Shown here in pieces: positions 11,222 through 23,570 of a DNA stretch of 64,000 bases. The DNA comes from Rapana venosa (lineage: Eukaryota > Mollusca > Gastropoda > Neogastropoda > Muricidae). A program made the translations under genes and the position numbers. Under the pieces are notes generated by a model. That model was not told the origin of the DNA, ran no database searches, and worked only from the letters and a program-made list of their open reading frames with translations. The number at the start of each line of letters is the position of its first letter. Position 1 is the stretch's first letter. The DNA is taken from positions 61,855,097-61,919,096 of the forward strand of contig CM054135.1 in NCBI GenBank assembly GCA_028751875.1, given 5' to 3'.

Positions 11222-12640
11222 TCAGTGACATAGTACAGTGACATTGTGCATCATGACCACAGCAATATAGTACAATGTCATCATGACCACAGCAATATAG
11301 TACAGCGCCATCATGACCACAGCAATATAGTACAGTGTCATCATGGCCACAGCAATATAGTACAGTGTCATCATGACCACAGCAATATAGTACAGTGTCA
11401 TCATGACCACAGCAATATAGTACAGTGTCATCATTACCACAGCCACCCAGTACACTGTGCATCATTACCACAGCTGCATAGTACACTATGCACCATTACC
11501 ACATAGTACACTGTGCACCATTACCACAGTCGCATAGTACAATGTGCATCATTACCGCATAGTACACTGCATCATTACTGCATAGTACACTGTGCATCAT
11601 TACCACAGCGGCATAGTACAGAGTGCATCACAGCCACATGGTACACCGTGCAAAGTTATTGTGGCCACATATCACACTCCGCATCGTTACCACAGCCACA
11701 TAGTACAGCATGCATAGTACAGCATGCATCATGGCCACATAGCGCAGCATGCGTCATGGCCACAGCCACATAGTGCATCGTAACCACAGCCACATAGTAC
11801 AGCATGCATCATGGCCACAGCCACATAGTGCATCGTGCATCATGGCCACGGCCACATCGTGCATCATGGCCACAGCCACATAGTACAGCATGCATCATGG
11901 CCACAGCCGCATAGTACATCGTAACCACAGCCACATAGTACAGCATGCATCATGGCCACAGCCACATGGTACGTGCATCATGGCCACAGCCACATAGTAC
12001 ATCGTGCATCATGGCCACGGCCACATAGTACATCGTGCATCATGGCCACATAGTACAGCGTACATCGTTACCACAGCCACATAGTGCAGCGTACATCGTT
12101 ACCACAGCCACATAGTGCACTGTGCACCGTTACCACAGCCACATAGTGCGCTGTGCACCGTTACCACAGCCACATAGTGCACTGTGCACCGTTACCACAG
12201 CCACATAGTACAGCGTACATCATTACCACAGCCACATAGTACACTGTGCATAATTACCACAGCTACATAGTGCACTGTGCATCGTTACCACGGCCACATA
12301 GTACAGCGTGCATCATTACCACAGCCACATAGTACACTGTGCATCATTACCACAGCTACATAGTGCACTGTGCACCGTTACCACAGCCACATAGTACAGC
12401 GTACATCATTACCACAGCCACATAGTACACTGTGCATCATTACCACAGCTATATAGTGCACTGTGCATCATTACCACGGCCACATAGTACAGCGTGCATC
12501 ATTACCACAGCCACATAGTACAACATGCATTACCACAGCTACATAGTACAGCATGCATTGTCACCACAGCCACATAGTACAGTATGCATCATTACCACAG
12601 CTACATAGTACAATGTGCATCGTGACGACCACAGCCACGT
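11222..12640 (+). repeat. 30/31-bp minisatellite, about 45 units, abutting terminal exon 2
   Basis: Units carry CATCATTACCACAGCCACAT followed by AGTACACTGTG, or a 30-bp variant with GACCACAGCAATATAGTACA. The 5' units are of one subtype, and the 3' units mix several subtypes in blocks of two to four. The array stops about 35 bp before the acceptor TTTTCAG at 12670-12676. Every unit contains ACCACA, a RUNX-type core. Confidence 0.95.
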
Positions 12641-12676
12641 GTATATATTTAATTTTACATGTATGGCTGTTTTCAG

Positions 12677-12763
12677 AAAATGGAGGCCTTGCAGGCCGAC
12701 AACCGACGACTGAAGGAGGAGGTTGGGGCGTTGATCCGTGTGATAAGCAAACTGTCCAAGTAG
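12677..12763 (+). CDS. PPP1R12A: PPP1R12 terminal exon, version 2 (leucine zipper, stop)
   Basis: The exon has 28 codons plus TAG, phase 0, behind acceptor GTTTTCAG. It opens KMEALQADNRRLKEEVGALI and ends RVISKLSK. Leucines at 5, 12, 19 and 26 form a perfect heptad zipper. The final 12 residues match the end of vertebrate MYPT1 as I recall it, so this exon keeps the canonical C-terminus. Its length and phase are the same as those of version 1 at 5032-5118, and 16 of 28 residues are identical, which points to exon duplication. Splicing 4141 directly to 12677 would keep the frame. I infer mutually exclusive terminal use. It could instead be the ancestral terminal exon with version 1 as the newer copy. 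Confidence 0.9.
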   Translation, partial: KMEALQADNRRLKEEVGALIRVISKLSK

Positions 12764-12956
12764 ACCTCCCTCCACACTCCTCCTCCTCCTCCTCCTCCCT
12801 CACCCCCTGCCTGCCTCTGAACTGTGACAACTCAACGGACATTGTCTACCTTCGTTGGATATAATATTTAACACAACATTTCTACACAACATTTCTACAC
12901 AGAAGCATGACAGTGTCACATGTATAGTTGAGAATCAAGCAGCAGATCAGAAAAAA

Positions 12957-13064
<108 letters not shown>

Positions 13065-13491
13065 GCATGTGCGCAGAGCAACATTTTTAACTTCAAAGTC
13101 TGCTGATCCTCCTCCCAGATATTTGTACAGCCAATTCTCTCTGTGGCCTTGATTTCACTCAACTGCTGGTTTTTCTCAGGCCTACCTGTCTTCCAGCCCT
13201 GGGATGGGGGGGTGGGGGGTTGTTGTTTTTTGTACGGTTGGCAGACTTCTCCCCTTTTTTGTGGTCATTTTATGGACTCCCCCCCGATTTATCGGTCAAG
13301 CAAGACCAGAGCAGTCGTTGAACAGTGCCAAAGTTCAAGCCAGTATACAGCGTGTGTTATTTAACTCTTTTAGTCCTGAATAACGATGTTACATTAACAT
13401 TTTTAACTTGCCAGTTGACTGTACAAGGACTTGGTGTTAGAGTAAGTATGTAAAATATGATGGTTTTTTTTAAGAAATGTAAGGATAAAGC

Positions 13492-13613
13492 AAGGAGGGA
13501 GAAGAGATGGGCGCCGCCCTCAATATGCTGGCCCCTTGAGAAGTTGAGGTCTCTGATGCCTCACCCCCCTACGACCGCATAGGTTATGGGCCACCTTTAC
13601 TGTTACCTTTTAA
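13492..13613 (+). repeat. SINE-C, 3' half only
   Basis: This matches the end of SINE-C: GATGGGCGCCGCCCTCAATA, TGCTGGCCCC and CATAGGTTATGGG. The tRNA/5S head is missing, as in a 5'-truncated insertion. Confidence 0.85.
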
Positions 13614-14557
13614 GGATAATTGCAAGTCCTAGTCCACTCTTATTGTTGAGCACAAAAACAAACTTTTAAATTAGTTGGTGACTAATGAAGGGGGGTGTTT
13701 GTGTGTACTTAGCAGTTCACAGCATGGGAGGTGTCGAGTCATAGCAGGTAGACGGGGGGGTATGGAACATAGAGAGATCATGCTGTTGACTACAACCATC
13801 TGCTTAGTGGATGGATTTTTGTGGTAGATGTGATGTGTGGCATAGAATACAATATTTTTTTTATCTGAAATAACAAAAACAGAAAAAACCTGAAAGATAT
13901 GACAAATAACTACAAACGAAAATCAGCCCAAAGATGAATGTGGAAAAAATTTTTTTTTTTTTTTAAATCGTGCAACTAACAGATGCATAAAAAATGCTTT
14001 GATTAAGGCAATAGTCATGAAACTTTCCATTATTTTTCTGAGAGGATGGCTGATTGCGATATCAAGCCTTCTGTGGGGTCCAGGTTTAAATACACAGTGC
14101 AGTGTAGGCCTACATGATAATGTGAGAACAGTCGCCATATGCAATGAACAGGCTCTAGAGAATCAGTTCTGGGATGAAAAGCGGCTCATTGTTTGATGGT
14201 GGCAGAGATATTGGCTCAGGCATTTTTACTGCTTCATTATTGGGGAGATTTGAACAAATTTGACAGTTATCTTGCTAAATATTGCAGTTGAGTGTTGTGT
14301 TCATATATATATGTGTGTGTGCATGTGCATGCTTATGTCTTGACAGTTGGGACCAGAGTTTGTGATAAAGGCTACGATTTTATTTATTTTATTTGTAGGC
14401 TTTTACTTTTTTATTATGTATTAATAGTTTGAACAGTGGTTTTTAGTTGGCTCAGCTAGTATATATGTTTGGTTGGATGTTATTTGATATCGTAAGGTAT
14501 GCTAACTTAGAGTGGAAAGAGTACTAAATGTTTTGGTGGGATCTTTTTTTGCCAAGG

Positions 14558-14655
14558 TTTACTGGTGGTGAGATTTTGCATATGTGACCGGTCGTCTTTG
14601 GCCCCCCCCCCCCTTCATTAACATAGCCACATTCAGACTAAGTGCAGGATTTCTG
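14558..14655 (-). repeat. SINE-A tail fragment
   Basis: Contains GGTGAGATTTTGCATATGTG followed by a C run and ATAGCCACATTCAGACT, the complement of the SINE-A tail. It is strongly diverged. Confidence 0.55.
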
Positions 14656-17600
14656 GTGGTTTTGATTGCTGATTCATTGATACTGAAGGTTCAACAACTG
14701 GCTGTTTTTTTCTGTTTGTTGTTTTGTTTGTTTAGTTGTTGTTGGGTTGGGGTTTTTTTGGGGGGGGGTTCCCCAACCATAGCCAGAATATTGTTCCTCA
14801 GCCATAATATCTATATCAAAATAACGATAACAAATAATGCTATTTATATGTTGCGTCATTATCAGAAGGAAAATATATATCGGTTTAAACAAATTTTGTT
14901 TTAAAGAACCATAGATAAAAGTGTTCACAGAATTTAATCGGTCAGAGCATCAATGATTAACCAAGTATCATTTAAATGTATCAGAACTAGTGCAGCTTAT
15001 CGGAATGTTATCCCTGGCTCAGTGCATTTTTTATTTTATTGATCACACACGCATGTATTCATCTTTCAATGCATATCTTTCAATATATACATATTCATCT
15101 TTCAATTTGCATTCACAACATACGTAAAGAAATTACATATACCAGTACACCAAGAAAGGGGTCAGAATGTACGGAATATTCCATACATGCCACACCACAA
15201 CTACTTGGAAAGTAAAGGAACAGATGCATGGCCAACCATGTGATCCCAAACCCTGGTGAAGCCTAGGGTGCATGCTGGGTAATTTTACGCTCCGCGCTGA
15301 ATGCCAACATGAATCAGGTGATTTTTACTTACCATGCACGCTCATGAGTCTTCATGTGAAGGAGAATAAGGCATTGGTATGCCTGCATGTTAGTTTATCT
15401 GGGTGGTTATATTGAGGTGCTGTAAAAGATTTAAGTATATATATACTTGAGAAAAAGTATATATATATATATGTAGATACATACATACTGATGCTAGGAT
15501 CGGGCAGACAAGATAAGAAGTTTTTCAGAATCAAGTCTACTTGGCTATTCAGCAAATGTCTTTGAGACCTGAATTATTATAGTGCAGAAATCCTTTTAAA
15601 AAACCAAAACGCCACCAAACAAAGAACAGTTTGTTACTGCCAAGAATATGGTAGAAAAGTATGTTAGAAGGTTATATCTTAAGCATCATAGATTGCTGGT
15701 TTGTTGTTGTTTTTGTCATGTCGCTGAATTTGTTTTTGTGATTTAATTTTGTCAATTTTCTTTTTTGAAACTCTTAACTAGCTAATATTGTTTAAACGTG
15801 GTTTTTTTCTCCCCAGAATGGATGGATGGATGGATATATCTCTCTCTTATTTTGTGACTGAAAGATTTATATTATGTAAAAGAAGACTTGTGGACATTCA
15901 TAAATAGAGTGTGTGTGAGTGTTTTGCTGTTTATAATCTTCAATTATTTCAAATGAGTATACACTAAAACTTCATATTTGTTGGCTTTTTTGTTTGTTTG
16001 TGTCCTTTTTTGTGTGATAGAAATATATACTACATAAACAGAAATGAAGAAGAGATGCATACTGCAGATAAATACAGAGAGATTGTGTATCCTATTCATG
16101 AACATTGAAGAGTTTCAGTCACTGAAACGATGGTTTTTCTGGAAGTGTATAATTTTGGCACTGTTCTCGTATCTCTGGTCTTGCTTGAACCTCCTAGATA
16201 GATCATTTCGACAAGTCTTCCGGCATAAAAAAGGGGAAGAAGTCAGCCATGCTGGTGAAGAGGGACATAACTCTGGGGAGGCAGGGATTGAGGGTTGGTT
16301 GGTTGTTTTTTTTTTTTTTTTAATTTTTATAACCATACGTTGTTATCGGATTGAGTATGAGATATAGGCAAAGGCCAGATATTTTGAGCAGAGTGTATGT
16401 TGCAACTTGGAGTGAGTATCCTAAATTTGGAGTGTAGTCAGGAATAATAGAATTATTCTTGGCTTTTTTTGTGGTTAATTTGGTTAAATCACTTTTACTA
16501 TGAACATTTTGGGGTTGTTTGTGGGTTTTTTTATCATCCACACGCACATTGTAGAAATCGGCATTTAACTCGTTAACTGTTGGTAGCCGTTAACAATCTG
16601 CATATTTTGTTTTATATTATATAAATATATCGCCCGGTTCAGAACCGAGTGCCAGTGTCTGTGTTATTCAATGGAGTTAAGCCTTTCAATATACTGCTGT
16701 TGTTGAACTGTGTTTTTTTTACATGGTGTTGTTACGAACACAGGAGATTGATACAGTGTGAAGATGATGTGATGTGTGTGTGTGTATGTATACAGCAAAG
16801 AGACTGCTTAAATGGAGAGGAAGGGGGGGAGGTTGATTGTATTGCCTTGTTCATACCCTGAAGTGTACTGATCCGAGTGGGGAGATAGATCTATTGTGGT
16901 TTTTGTGTGTGTGTGTGGAGTGAGTTTTGTGTCTTGTATTCGTGGCGAGTAATGTTGAGTGATAAAATACCTGTGGTGCTACCATGTACTGAAGCAGACT
17001 GTAGAAAATCATGGCTTGTGGGCCCGTTGGTGAGGTTTTTTCATATATATATATATATATACATATATATATTTTTCATCATGATGTTGTGAGACGCTAA
17101 GCTTTATTTATGGGGTGGGTTTTTTTTCAGCCAGGATAGATGTTTTTCAGGATTTCCAAGGACGAATGTAAGGAGATGGTACTCGAATCTCTGTTTGGAA
17201 GAAGATTTGATAATGTGTTTCTTACTGAACAGTTGTGGTGGATCTGAGTATCAACTTCTTTGGGAGGGGGGGGGTTGGTGGATTTTTTAAATTTTATTGT
17301 TGTTGATAAATGAGAAAGATTTTGAAATATTGGAAGTAGGCAAAGCTTGATTTTTATCGGGTAGACAAAAAGAATATTGGCAGAATGTGATTTATAGTTT
17401 AGAGTCGAGATTAATTCTATTTGTTAAAATTTTTTTTTTTTTTTTTTAAAGCAAAACCAAACCTCGCACATGGGATAACAAAAGAAAGGGATTTAAAACA
17501 ACAGCAAAAGTTGGGGAAAAAATGAAGTAGGGAAATGCATACATGAAACAGTAAAACATTTTTTAAAAGTACATGTATAAGAACCTCCCCCCCTCCCCCA

Positions 17601-17943
17601 AACTAGTTAGCATACAGTATCAACCATGTCTAATAATATGTAAATATCACACTGACAATATGAACAATATTAAACTAGACAGGTGTCAGTCGGCACAGAC
17701 AATACTTTGAACTCTCACTTAACATGTAAAGCGCAAATCAAGAAAAGGAAAAAACACAACCTCCTCCAGTAAATTTTCAGAAACTGTTGTTGACATTAAA
17801 CTTGCTAGTTAGTTGGTAGTGTTAAGTAAATGCACAAGTGTATTAGTTTGATATAGATATACTTACTTAAAGTGTAATTCATGAGAGAGGGAAGATCTGT
17901 TTAAGATCTTATTTGCCACTATTGGTTGTTTTTTGGTTGTTTT

Positions 17944-18356
17944 TTGTTTCTTTTTTGTTTCTCGGCTAGAGCTTCGAGGTTCACCAATGGTGAGATTTTT
18001 GCACATGCGACCATTTTTTCGCCCCAGCATTCAGGTATGCCGCATTCCAACTTCAGGGATGGTGTCTAAACACGACTCCTGTGTGCATGCGTTTTGTAAA
18101 AAATTGGTCATCCATTCCTCCTGGCACAAAATGGCCTACTCTTCCCAAAGGCGGAATGGATTTTTAACGTGTGTGCAAGATGTTCTGCATGCATTCACAC
18201 ACAGGGCCTCGGTTTACAGTCTCATCCAAAAGACTCTGACATTCAGTTCGATATTTTCATCAAACTGGGAAGAAGAAAGGGCGAGGCTGGGAATCGAACC
18301 CAGAACCTCACGGTTTACTTGTTAGGCAGGTGAACGTCTTAACCATCCTGCCGCTT
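17944..18356 (-). repeat. SINE-A, full length
   Basis: On the - strand it runs from GGCAGGATGGTTAAGACGTT through the B box GGTTCTGGGTTCGATTCCC and the central domain to CACCATTGGTGAACCTCGAA. It is one of the best-preserved SINE-A copies here. Confidence 0.92.
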
Positions 18357-20092
18357 TCCTTTTTCATTTGCCACTTTAATTCACATGCTGCTATCTTTGA
18401 GAGGAAACAAATGTTTCTACAGTATTTGGCGATGTGATGAGATATTTTGAACAGGAAGAGAAGTACGATAAAAGTAGTAAACGGCCATATTCCTTTTGTT
18501 TTGTTTCATTGTGTTTACTTCCTTGTGAGTACTGCTAGCTGCACGTGAAGGGAGGGAATGAAGTGCCCTAAAGGGCAGTAACTGCTATAACTGCTGTGTT
18601 AATGTGATGCCGTGTCCTGTTTTCTATTCTGAAGGGTTGCCCATGAGCTCAGGACTCGACAAAATACAACTGACCCTCTCAGCCTAGGATGCTGTTGATA
18701 TTGATTTTAATCATCATGTAAACTTGTCTTTTCAAAAAGCTGTAAAGGGTGTATCAGATCTATCTATTTTTTCTTCAGAATTCTTCTGACATTTTTTTGG
18801 GAAAAGATGCCTATGTATTTGTATTTTTCTTACAGATATGCACGTACAGCATACTTTTTGTATGGTGTTTTGCTAAAGAGGAAAGAAAAAAGTTATTTTA
18901 GTGATTTTCTTTCAAAGCTCTATCCTGCCCCAATGATCACATGTTCTTTATAGGCTGACCGGCCAAGTTGTTCTTAAATAGTACAGCTCCAGTAGCAATG
19001 TGATTCTCGTCCGCTCAGGATTTCCTGATGCCAAATGATGAAACTTGTTCTCTCTGGTATTCACACTCTTTATCACACTTATAAATTTTTGCTCTTCACA
19101 CTTCATGCTGGTTGTTTTTGTGTTGGTTTTTTCTTTCGCTTTTACCATATGTTGGTTTGGTGTATTTGTCTTAGGATGTGAACCATACATATATGTTCAG
19201 CTACACCAGATTGATTGAAGGTTATTTTCCCTAATGATTTACTTCGTTAATTTGAAGCGTCGGTCTTAAGCCTCTTTATTATTGGCTTCATTCAGAGAAG
19301 CTTTTAAAAGAAGGATGAGTTTTCTGATGATAGTGATATTAACACCAGTAGCTACAGAGAAGCTGTTGATTAAAAGAAGAATGAGTTTCTGATGATAGTG
19401 ATATTAACACCCATAGTTGTCTATAACTTAAATCTAAGTGACCCAAAAATTGTTTTTTTCTTTTCTTTTTTTAATATGATGATGGCATCAGTTATTTTGA
19501 ATTAGTTTCCACAAGTTAGCAAGAGCAGTTACATTTTTGTTTGAGGATTGCATTTCCACCTACAAATCAGTGTCAGCTGCAGCCATTGAAAGTATGATTG
19601 TGACTTTTTGTTTGCGTGGAATTCAAATAGAGGATTGGTAGTCAGATGAGCTAAGAATTTCCTTCCTACGTGGTAGTTTAGCAGTATAAGTGTGCACAGT
19701 TTTCTAAATAGCGCAGAGCCATAGATACCGGTTGCTTCTTGGGCCAATTTTCTGTCCGCAAGTTTGGCTTAGCAGTTTTGTAGGCATTTGTTATTAGGCT
19801 TTTTGGTTAATCTAGCACACTGGGAAAAGGGTATGTATGACTTTATACAGGACTATTCTGTTGAGAAAATAAGGGGTATGACTTTTATAAAAGAATATTC
19901 TGTTTAGAAAAGACGTTTTATTCAAAGATGGAAAGTTTACTGTCAGGTATCAAGTGTCAAAACAACAATAACAAAAAAGGAAGGAAATTGCTGTGTGGTG
20001 ATTGTTTTGCACTCATAATTTCAACATGCTAAAGAAGACCTTTTTTTTAAAAAGGCATTAGAGCAGAGATGTCCATCAAATCTGACATAAGA
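18357..20092. other. Non-coding DNA, nothing recognised beyond one duplication
   Basis: AT-rich unique-looking sequence. The only structure seen is a tandem duplication of about 65 bp at 19297-19420, sharing GATGATAGTGATATTAACAC. Confidence 0.7.
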
Positions 20093-20525
20093 AGGAAGGT
20101 GGCAGGACGGTTCAGACATTCACCTGCCTCACAAGTAAACATGAGGTTCTGGGTTCGATTCCCAGCCTCAATATTTCTTCCTAGTTCGATGAGAAAATCG
20201 AACGGAATGTCAAAATCCTTTGGATGAGACTATAAACCGAAGCCCCTGTGCAAATGCACGCAGAACATCTTGCACACACGTCAAAAACCCATTCCGCCTT
20301 TCGGAAGAGTAGGCCATTTCAGGCCGGTTAGGTACGGATGACAATTATACAATATACAAAATTTCAAAAAACGCACGCACACAGGTGTCGTGTTTAGACA
20401 CCATCCCTGAAGTCGGAATGTGGCTACCTAAATGCTGGGGCGAAAAAACGGTCACATATGTAAAAAATCTCACCATTGGTGAACCTCGGAGCTCTAGCCG
20501 AGGAACAAAATTAAAAAACAAACAA
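20093..20525 (+). repeat. SINE-A, full length
   Basis: Head GGCAGGACGGTTCAGACATT, B box GGTTCTGGGTTCGATTCCC, central domain with GATGAGACTATAAACCGAAG, and tail CACCATTGGTGAACCTCGGA. The parts lie in the same order as in 17944-18356. Confidence 0.92.
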
Positions 20526-20639
20526 AAATCAAAGAATCTCACACATTTTAGAAGGGGGGGGGGAATGACGTAAAAAGGACGGAGGACATGACATAGCCTT
20601 TTTATCTTCATTTTTCTTTTTCTTTTTTCAAACATGTTT

Positions 20640-21215
20640 TAATGTTTGACTGTTAACTTTGTAAGTGCCTCAGCAAGTTACGTATCAACTTTGGAAGTGT
20701 TTCAGTCCGGTTAAACTTTGTCAGTGCCTCGGCAAGTTACTGGATTAACTTTGAAAGTTCCTGATTAACTTTGTAAGTACTTTAGTTAAGTTCTGTTACT
20801 TTGTAACGCTTCATCGGTTCACTTTGTAGTGTTCATTTTTAACTTTGGTATTTAGTAAGTTACTGATTAACTTTGTAAGTGCTTCAGTAAGTTCCTGATT
20901 AGCTTTGTAAGTGCTTCAGTATGTTACTGATTAACTTTGTGTAAGTGCTTCAGTAAGTTCCTGATTAACTTTGTAAGTGTTTTAGTATGTCACTGATTAA
21001 CTTTGTGTAAGTGCTTCAGTAAGTTCCTGATTAACTTTGTAAGTACTTCAGTATGTTACTGATTAACTTTGTGTAAGTGCTTCAGTAAGTTCCTGATATG
21101 CTTTGTAAGTGTTTTAGTATGTTAGTGATTAACTTTGTGTAAGTGCTTCAGTAAGCACCTGATTAACTTTGTAATTGCTTCAGTAAGTTACCGATTAACT
21201 GTGTCATTTTTTTCT
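20640..21215 (+). repeat. 32/34-bp tandem repeat with 66-bp higher-order pattern
   Basis: Units read GATTAACTTTGTAAGTGCTT then CAGTAAGTTCCT. A 34-bp variant has TTTGTGTAAGTG and CAGTATGTTACT. From about 20860 the two alternate, giving a 66-bp higher-order repeat. Earlier units are degraded. Confidence 0.88.
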
Positions 21216-22740
21216 GTGTAAATGACTGGGAAGGAAGTACATGTTGAACTTTAAAAAAAACCAACAACAACAAAAGCATCTCATTCGGGGGAGAGGGAGG
21301 AGGGATAAGGAAAAATCCATGGAGGGTAAAAGGTTGTCATTTTCATTGTTAGGATTTCTTGGTAAAGTATTGTAGTAAAGGGAAAATGTTCTACAATCTG
21401 GAGAGAAGGAGGTAATGATAAGGTGATACCTAGAAGTAAAAGGAAGCCAGTATACGTATGATAAAGCAGAAAATGATTGAAAGCATGAAAACAGGTAGGT
21501 GGTAGTGAGGGCGATGAGTATGTATCTCCTAAAAGATTTGGGTGTGGAAACAAACAGTAGATGTGTCTTCATCTCTTCATCAAAAATCAGAATGCATTCA
21601 AACTGTAGCATGAGGTGGTAGTTTGTAATTTTGCATGTACAAGAGCACACATGGTTATAAATACAACACCTATAAAACAGCGTTGCACAGAGTAGTACAA
21701 GAGCAGAGGTTTTAATTTCTGCAGATGTTCGTAATGTACAAGAAAACTTCGGTGTGTCAAGATGGGCACACACACACATACATGTTCAGAAAAGACCTTG
21801 CACTTAGACACATATATACATTGAGGTTTTACATTTTAGAAACGTTTTAAAGCATATTTTCCAGACCTAGTATATTTCATGCTTTTTGTTATGTCTTAAA
21901 ACTGGCAAAAAGTTTTTTAAATGATAATTTTTTTAACAATACTTTTTTTCCCCCATGTTTAATACACAAATGGTGTACGCTGCTGTACATGTGCCTTAGC
22001 TTATCTACTGTAACACTTTGAAGAAATCAAGTGTCAGTTTCTTTTTTTTTATTTAGAAGGCCACCTTTCACTGTCGTGCCAGCCAAAGTCGATTGAAAGA
22101 TTGGTGTATTTAGGGCGCTGTGTCCATTTTTGATATGAATCATGAGGACAGGGTTATACCTATCTTTGTTCGGGTTTTTTTTCCTTCTCTCTTTCCAGGG
22201 ACAAAAATAAATGCATTTACAGCTTTGCCTATTCATGGTTGGTGTAAATATGGGCATACATTTTTGGAGGGGATGGTAACCTCTTTATACGTATATATAT
22301 ATATATTATTATATATTATTATATATTTATGCCAAGCCTTGTATTGTGATCACCTGATCTCTCGAAGTGAGACGGGTCTGTATATTGCATACAGAATCGT
22401 TTTTTAAAAAAAACACTTTTCTGTATGACTATTTTGCTATGTGATTTTTTAACAAAAAAGATTGTTTGATTATACCGTTGCACAATTATTAACATGTGAT
22501 CATCATCGAATATTTTAGCTCTTGTGTAGACTTTGTATGTGATATTTTGTGATGGATGGTTCTTCGAGTTAGCTTCTTTGCTGAGAAAAAACATATTTTG
22601 TACACGCAAAACGTGTAAACAGGTCAAAGTTGTTAGTTGACAATAGTATATCTGTGGTGGAATTTGAAACCTTTTTTTTTTTTTTTTTTTTTTTGAAAAA
22701 CTGAATTCAGAAACACCATTTTGGTTGTTTCAAAAACTCG
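21216..22740. other. Non-coding DNA, nothing recognised
   Basis: Low-complexity and AT-rich stretch with AT tracts near 22290-22330 and a T run near 22672-22695. The open frames on the - strand have no recognisable composition or motif. Confidence 0.65.
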
Positions 22741-22842
22741 GCAAGATTAACATGGCGATATCATGACTTTGCTGGACCTCACAGTCCCAGCCTGCTTGCT
22801 TGAGTTGTCTCTCGCCTTTGTTTTTTAAATCTCGGTAGTTTG

Positions 22843-22907
22843 TCAAGGTCACTGTTCACCCCCTCTTGACCTTGAGGGATGACCTTGGCCTTGAGGGATG
22901 ACCTTGA
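22843..22907. promoter_or_regulatory. Cluster of four extended nuclear-receptor half-sites
   Basis: TCAAGGTCA at 22843-22851 (+), and TGACCTTGA at 22867-22875, TGACCTTGG at 22880-22888 and TGACCTTGA at 22899-22907 (- orientation). TCAAGGTCA is the extended half-site bound by ERR and FTZ-F1/NR5A monomers. The last three partly arise from a short internal duplication of GACCTTGAGGGAT. The surrounding 22740-23300 is GC-richer than its flanks. Function is inferred only. Confidence 0.45.
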
Positions 22908-22974
22908 ACGGGACACTCCTCCGGTGACATGTTGGATCGGAGGCCTGCCTGCAGTCTGCAGTGTGTGGCGCCGC

Positions 22975-22988
22975 ATCGCCATGGTAAC
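22975..22988. promoter_or_regulatory. RFX X-box-like site
   Basis: ATCGCCATGGTAAC is the complement of GTTACCATGGCGAT and is close to the X-box consensus GTTGCCATGGCAAC. It lies 70 bp after the half-site cluster and supports a regulatory element in 22840-23000. Confidence 0.3.
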
Positions 22989-23485
22989 GCTGTGTTAATC
23001 CTCACGCTGGTGACCCCCATCAACACCCCCCCCTCTCCCCCTCCCGCGCGCATTGCTCTTGTCACTCTGGCCTGGCAGCTTTAGCGTGGATACGGGAGCC
23101 AGGGACGAGCGATGGAGCGAGGCAACTGTTTGTGGTTGCCACACTCTGTCGCTCCACCCGTGGCCTGTATAGCCCCCACCCCTGCAGGTGACATGTCGGA
23201 TCTGCAGTCTGCTGCCAGGTAGAGGAGAGGTCTTGCTTGTCCGGTACTCAGGAGCCTTCCCCTTTTGTAATTGACGGGTCTTTCACTTTCTCTGAAAATC
23301 GTGTTCCTTGCTTTGGAAATCTTCTGTGGAAAAAGTCTGTCGTGTCTGTTCAGCTTGTCTGACGCACAACACGGTGCCTGAAATAGTCTTAGCAGTGCCT
23401 GTGGAGGAGAGAAGGGAAAAGTCAAGTCGGAATTTGTTCCAAGTTTTTTTTCTAGTAGTGCTGGTTTGTGAAGTTTGGTCTTCAT

Positions 23486-23570
23486 GTTTATTTATTTATT
23501 TTTTATTTATTTATTCTTTTATATCGAGGATAATGGAATAAGCACTCATGTGCACTCATGGGAGTGAGTT
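23486..23570 (-). repeat. SINE-B tail fragment
   Basis: On the - strand this is the 3' end of SINE-B: GTGCTTATTCCATTATCCTC, then GATATAAAAGAATAAATA. Everything upstream is missing, so it is a very short 5'-truncated copy. Confidence 0.75.

Larger units (their letters stand above)
5119..12676 (+). other. 3' UTR of version-1 transcript, or intron to version-2 exon
   Basis: If the exon at 5032 is terminal, this begins its 3' UTR. In version-2 transcripts it would be intronic. It contains SINE-A (6146-6572), a 31-bp minisatellite (6830-7724), a CA-rich duplicated block (8170-8425), SINE-C (8716-8994), a SINE-like piece (10745-10990) and a 30/31-bp minisatellite (11222-12640). The rest, including 9000-10740, is AT- and GT-rich DNA with no recognised element. 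Confidence 0.7.

Noticed and set aside
11217..11486. Short repetitive frames on both strands
   Set aside because: They come from the 30-bp minisatellite upstream of terminal exon 2.
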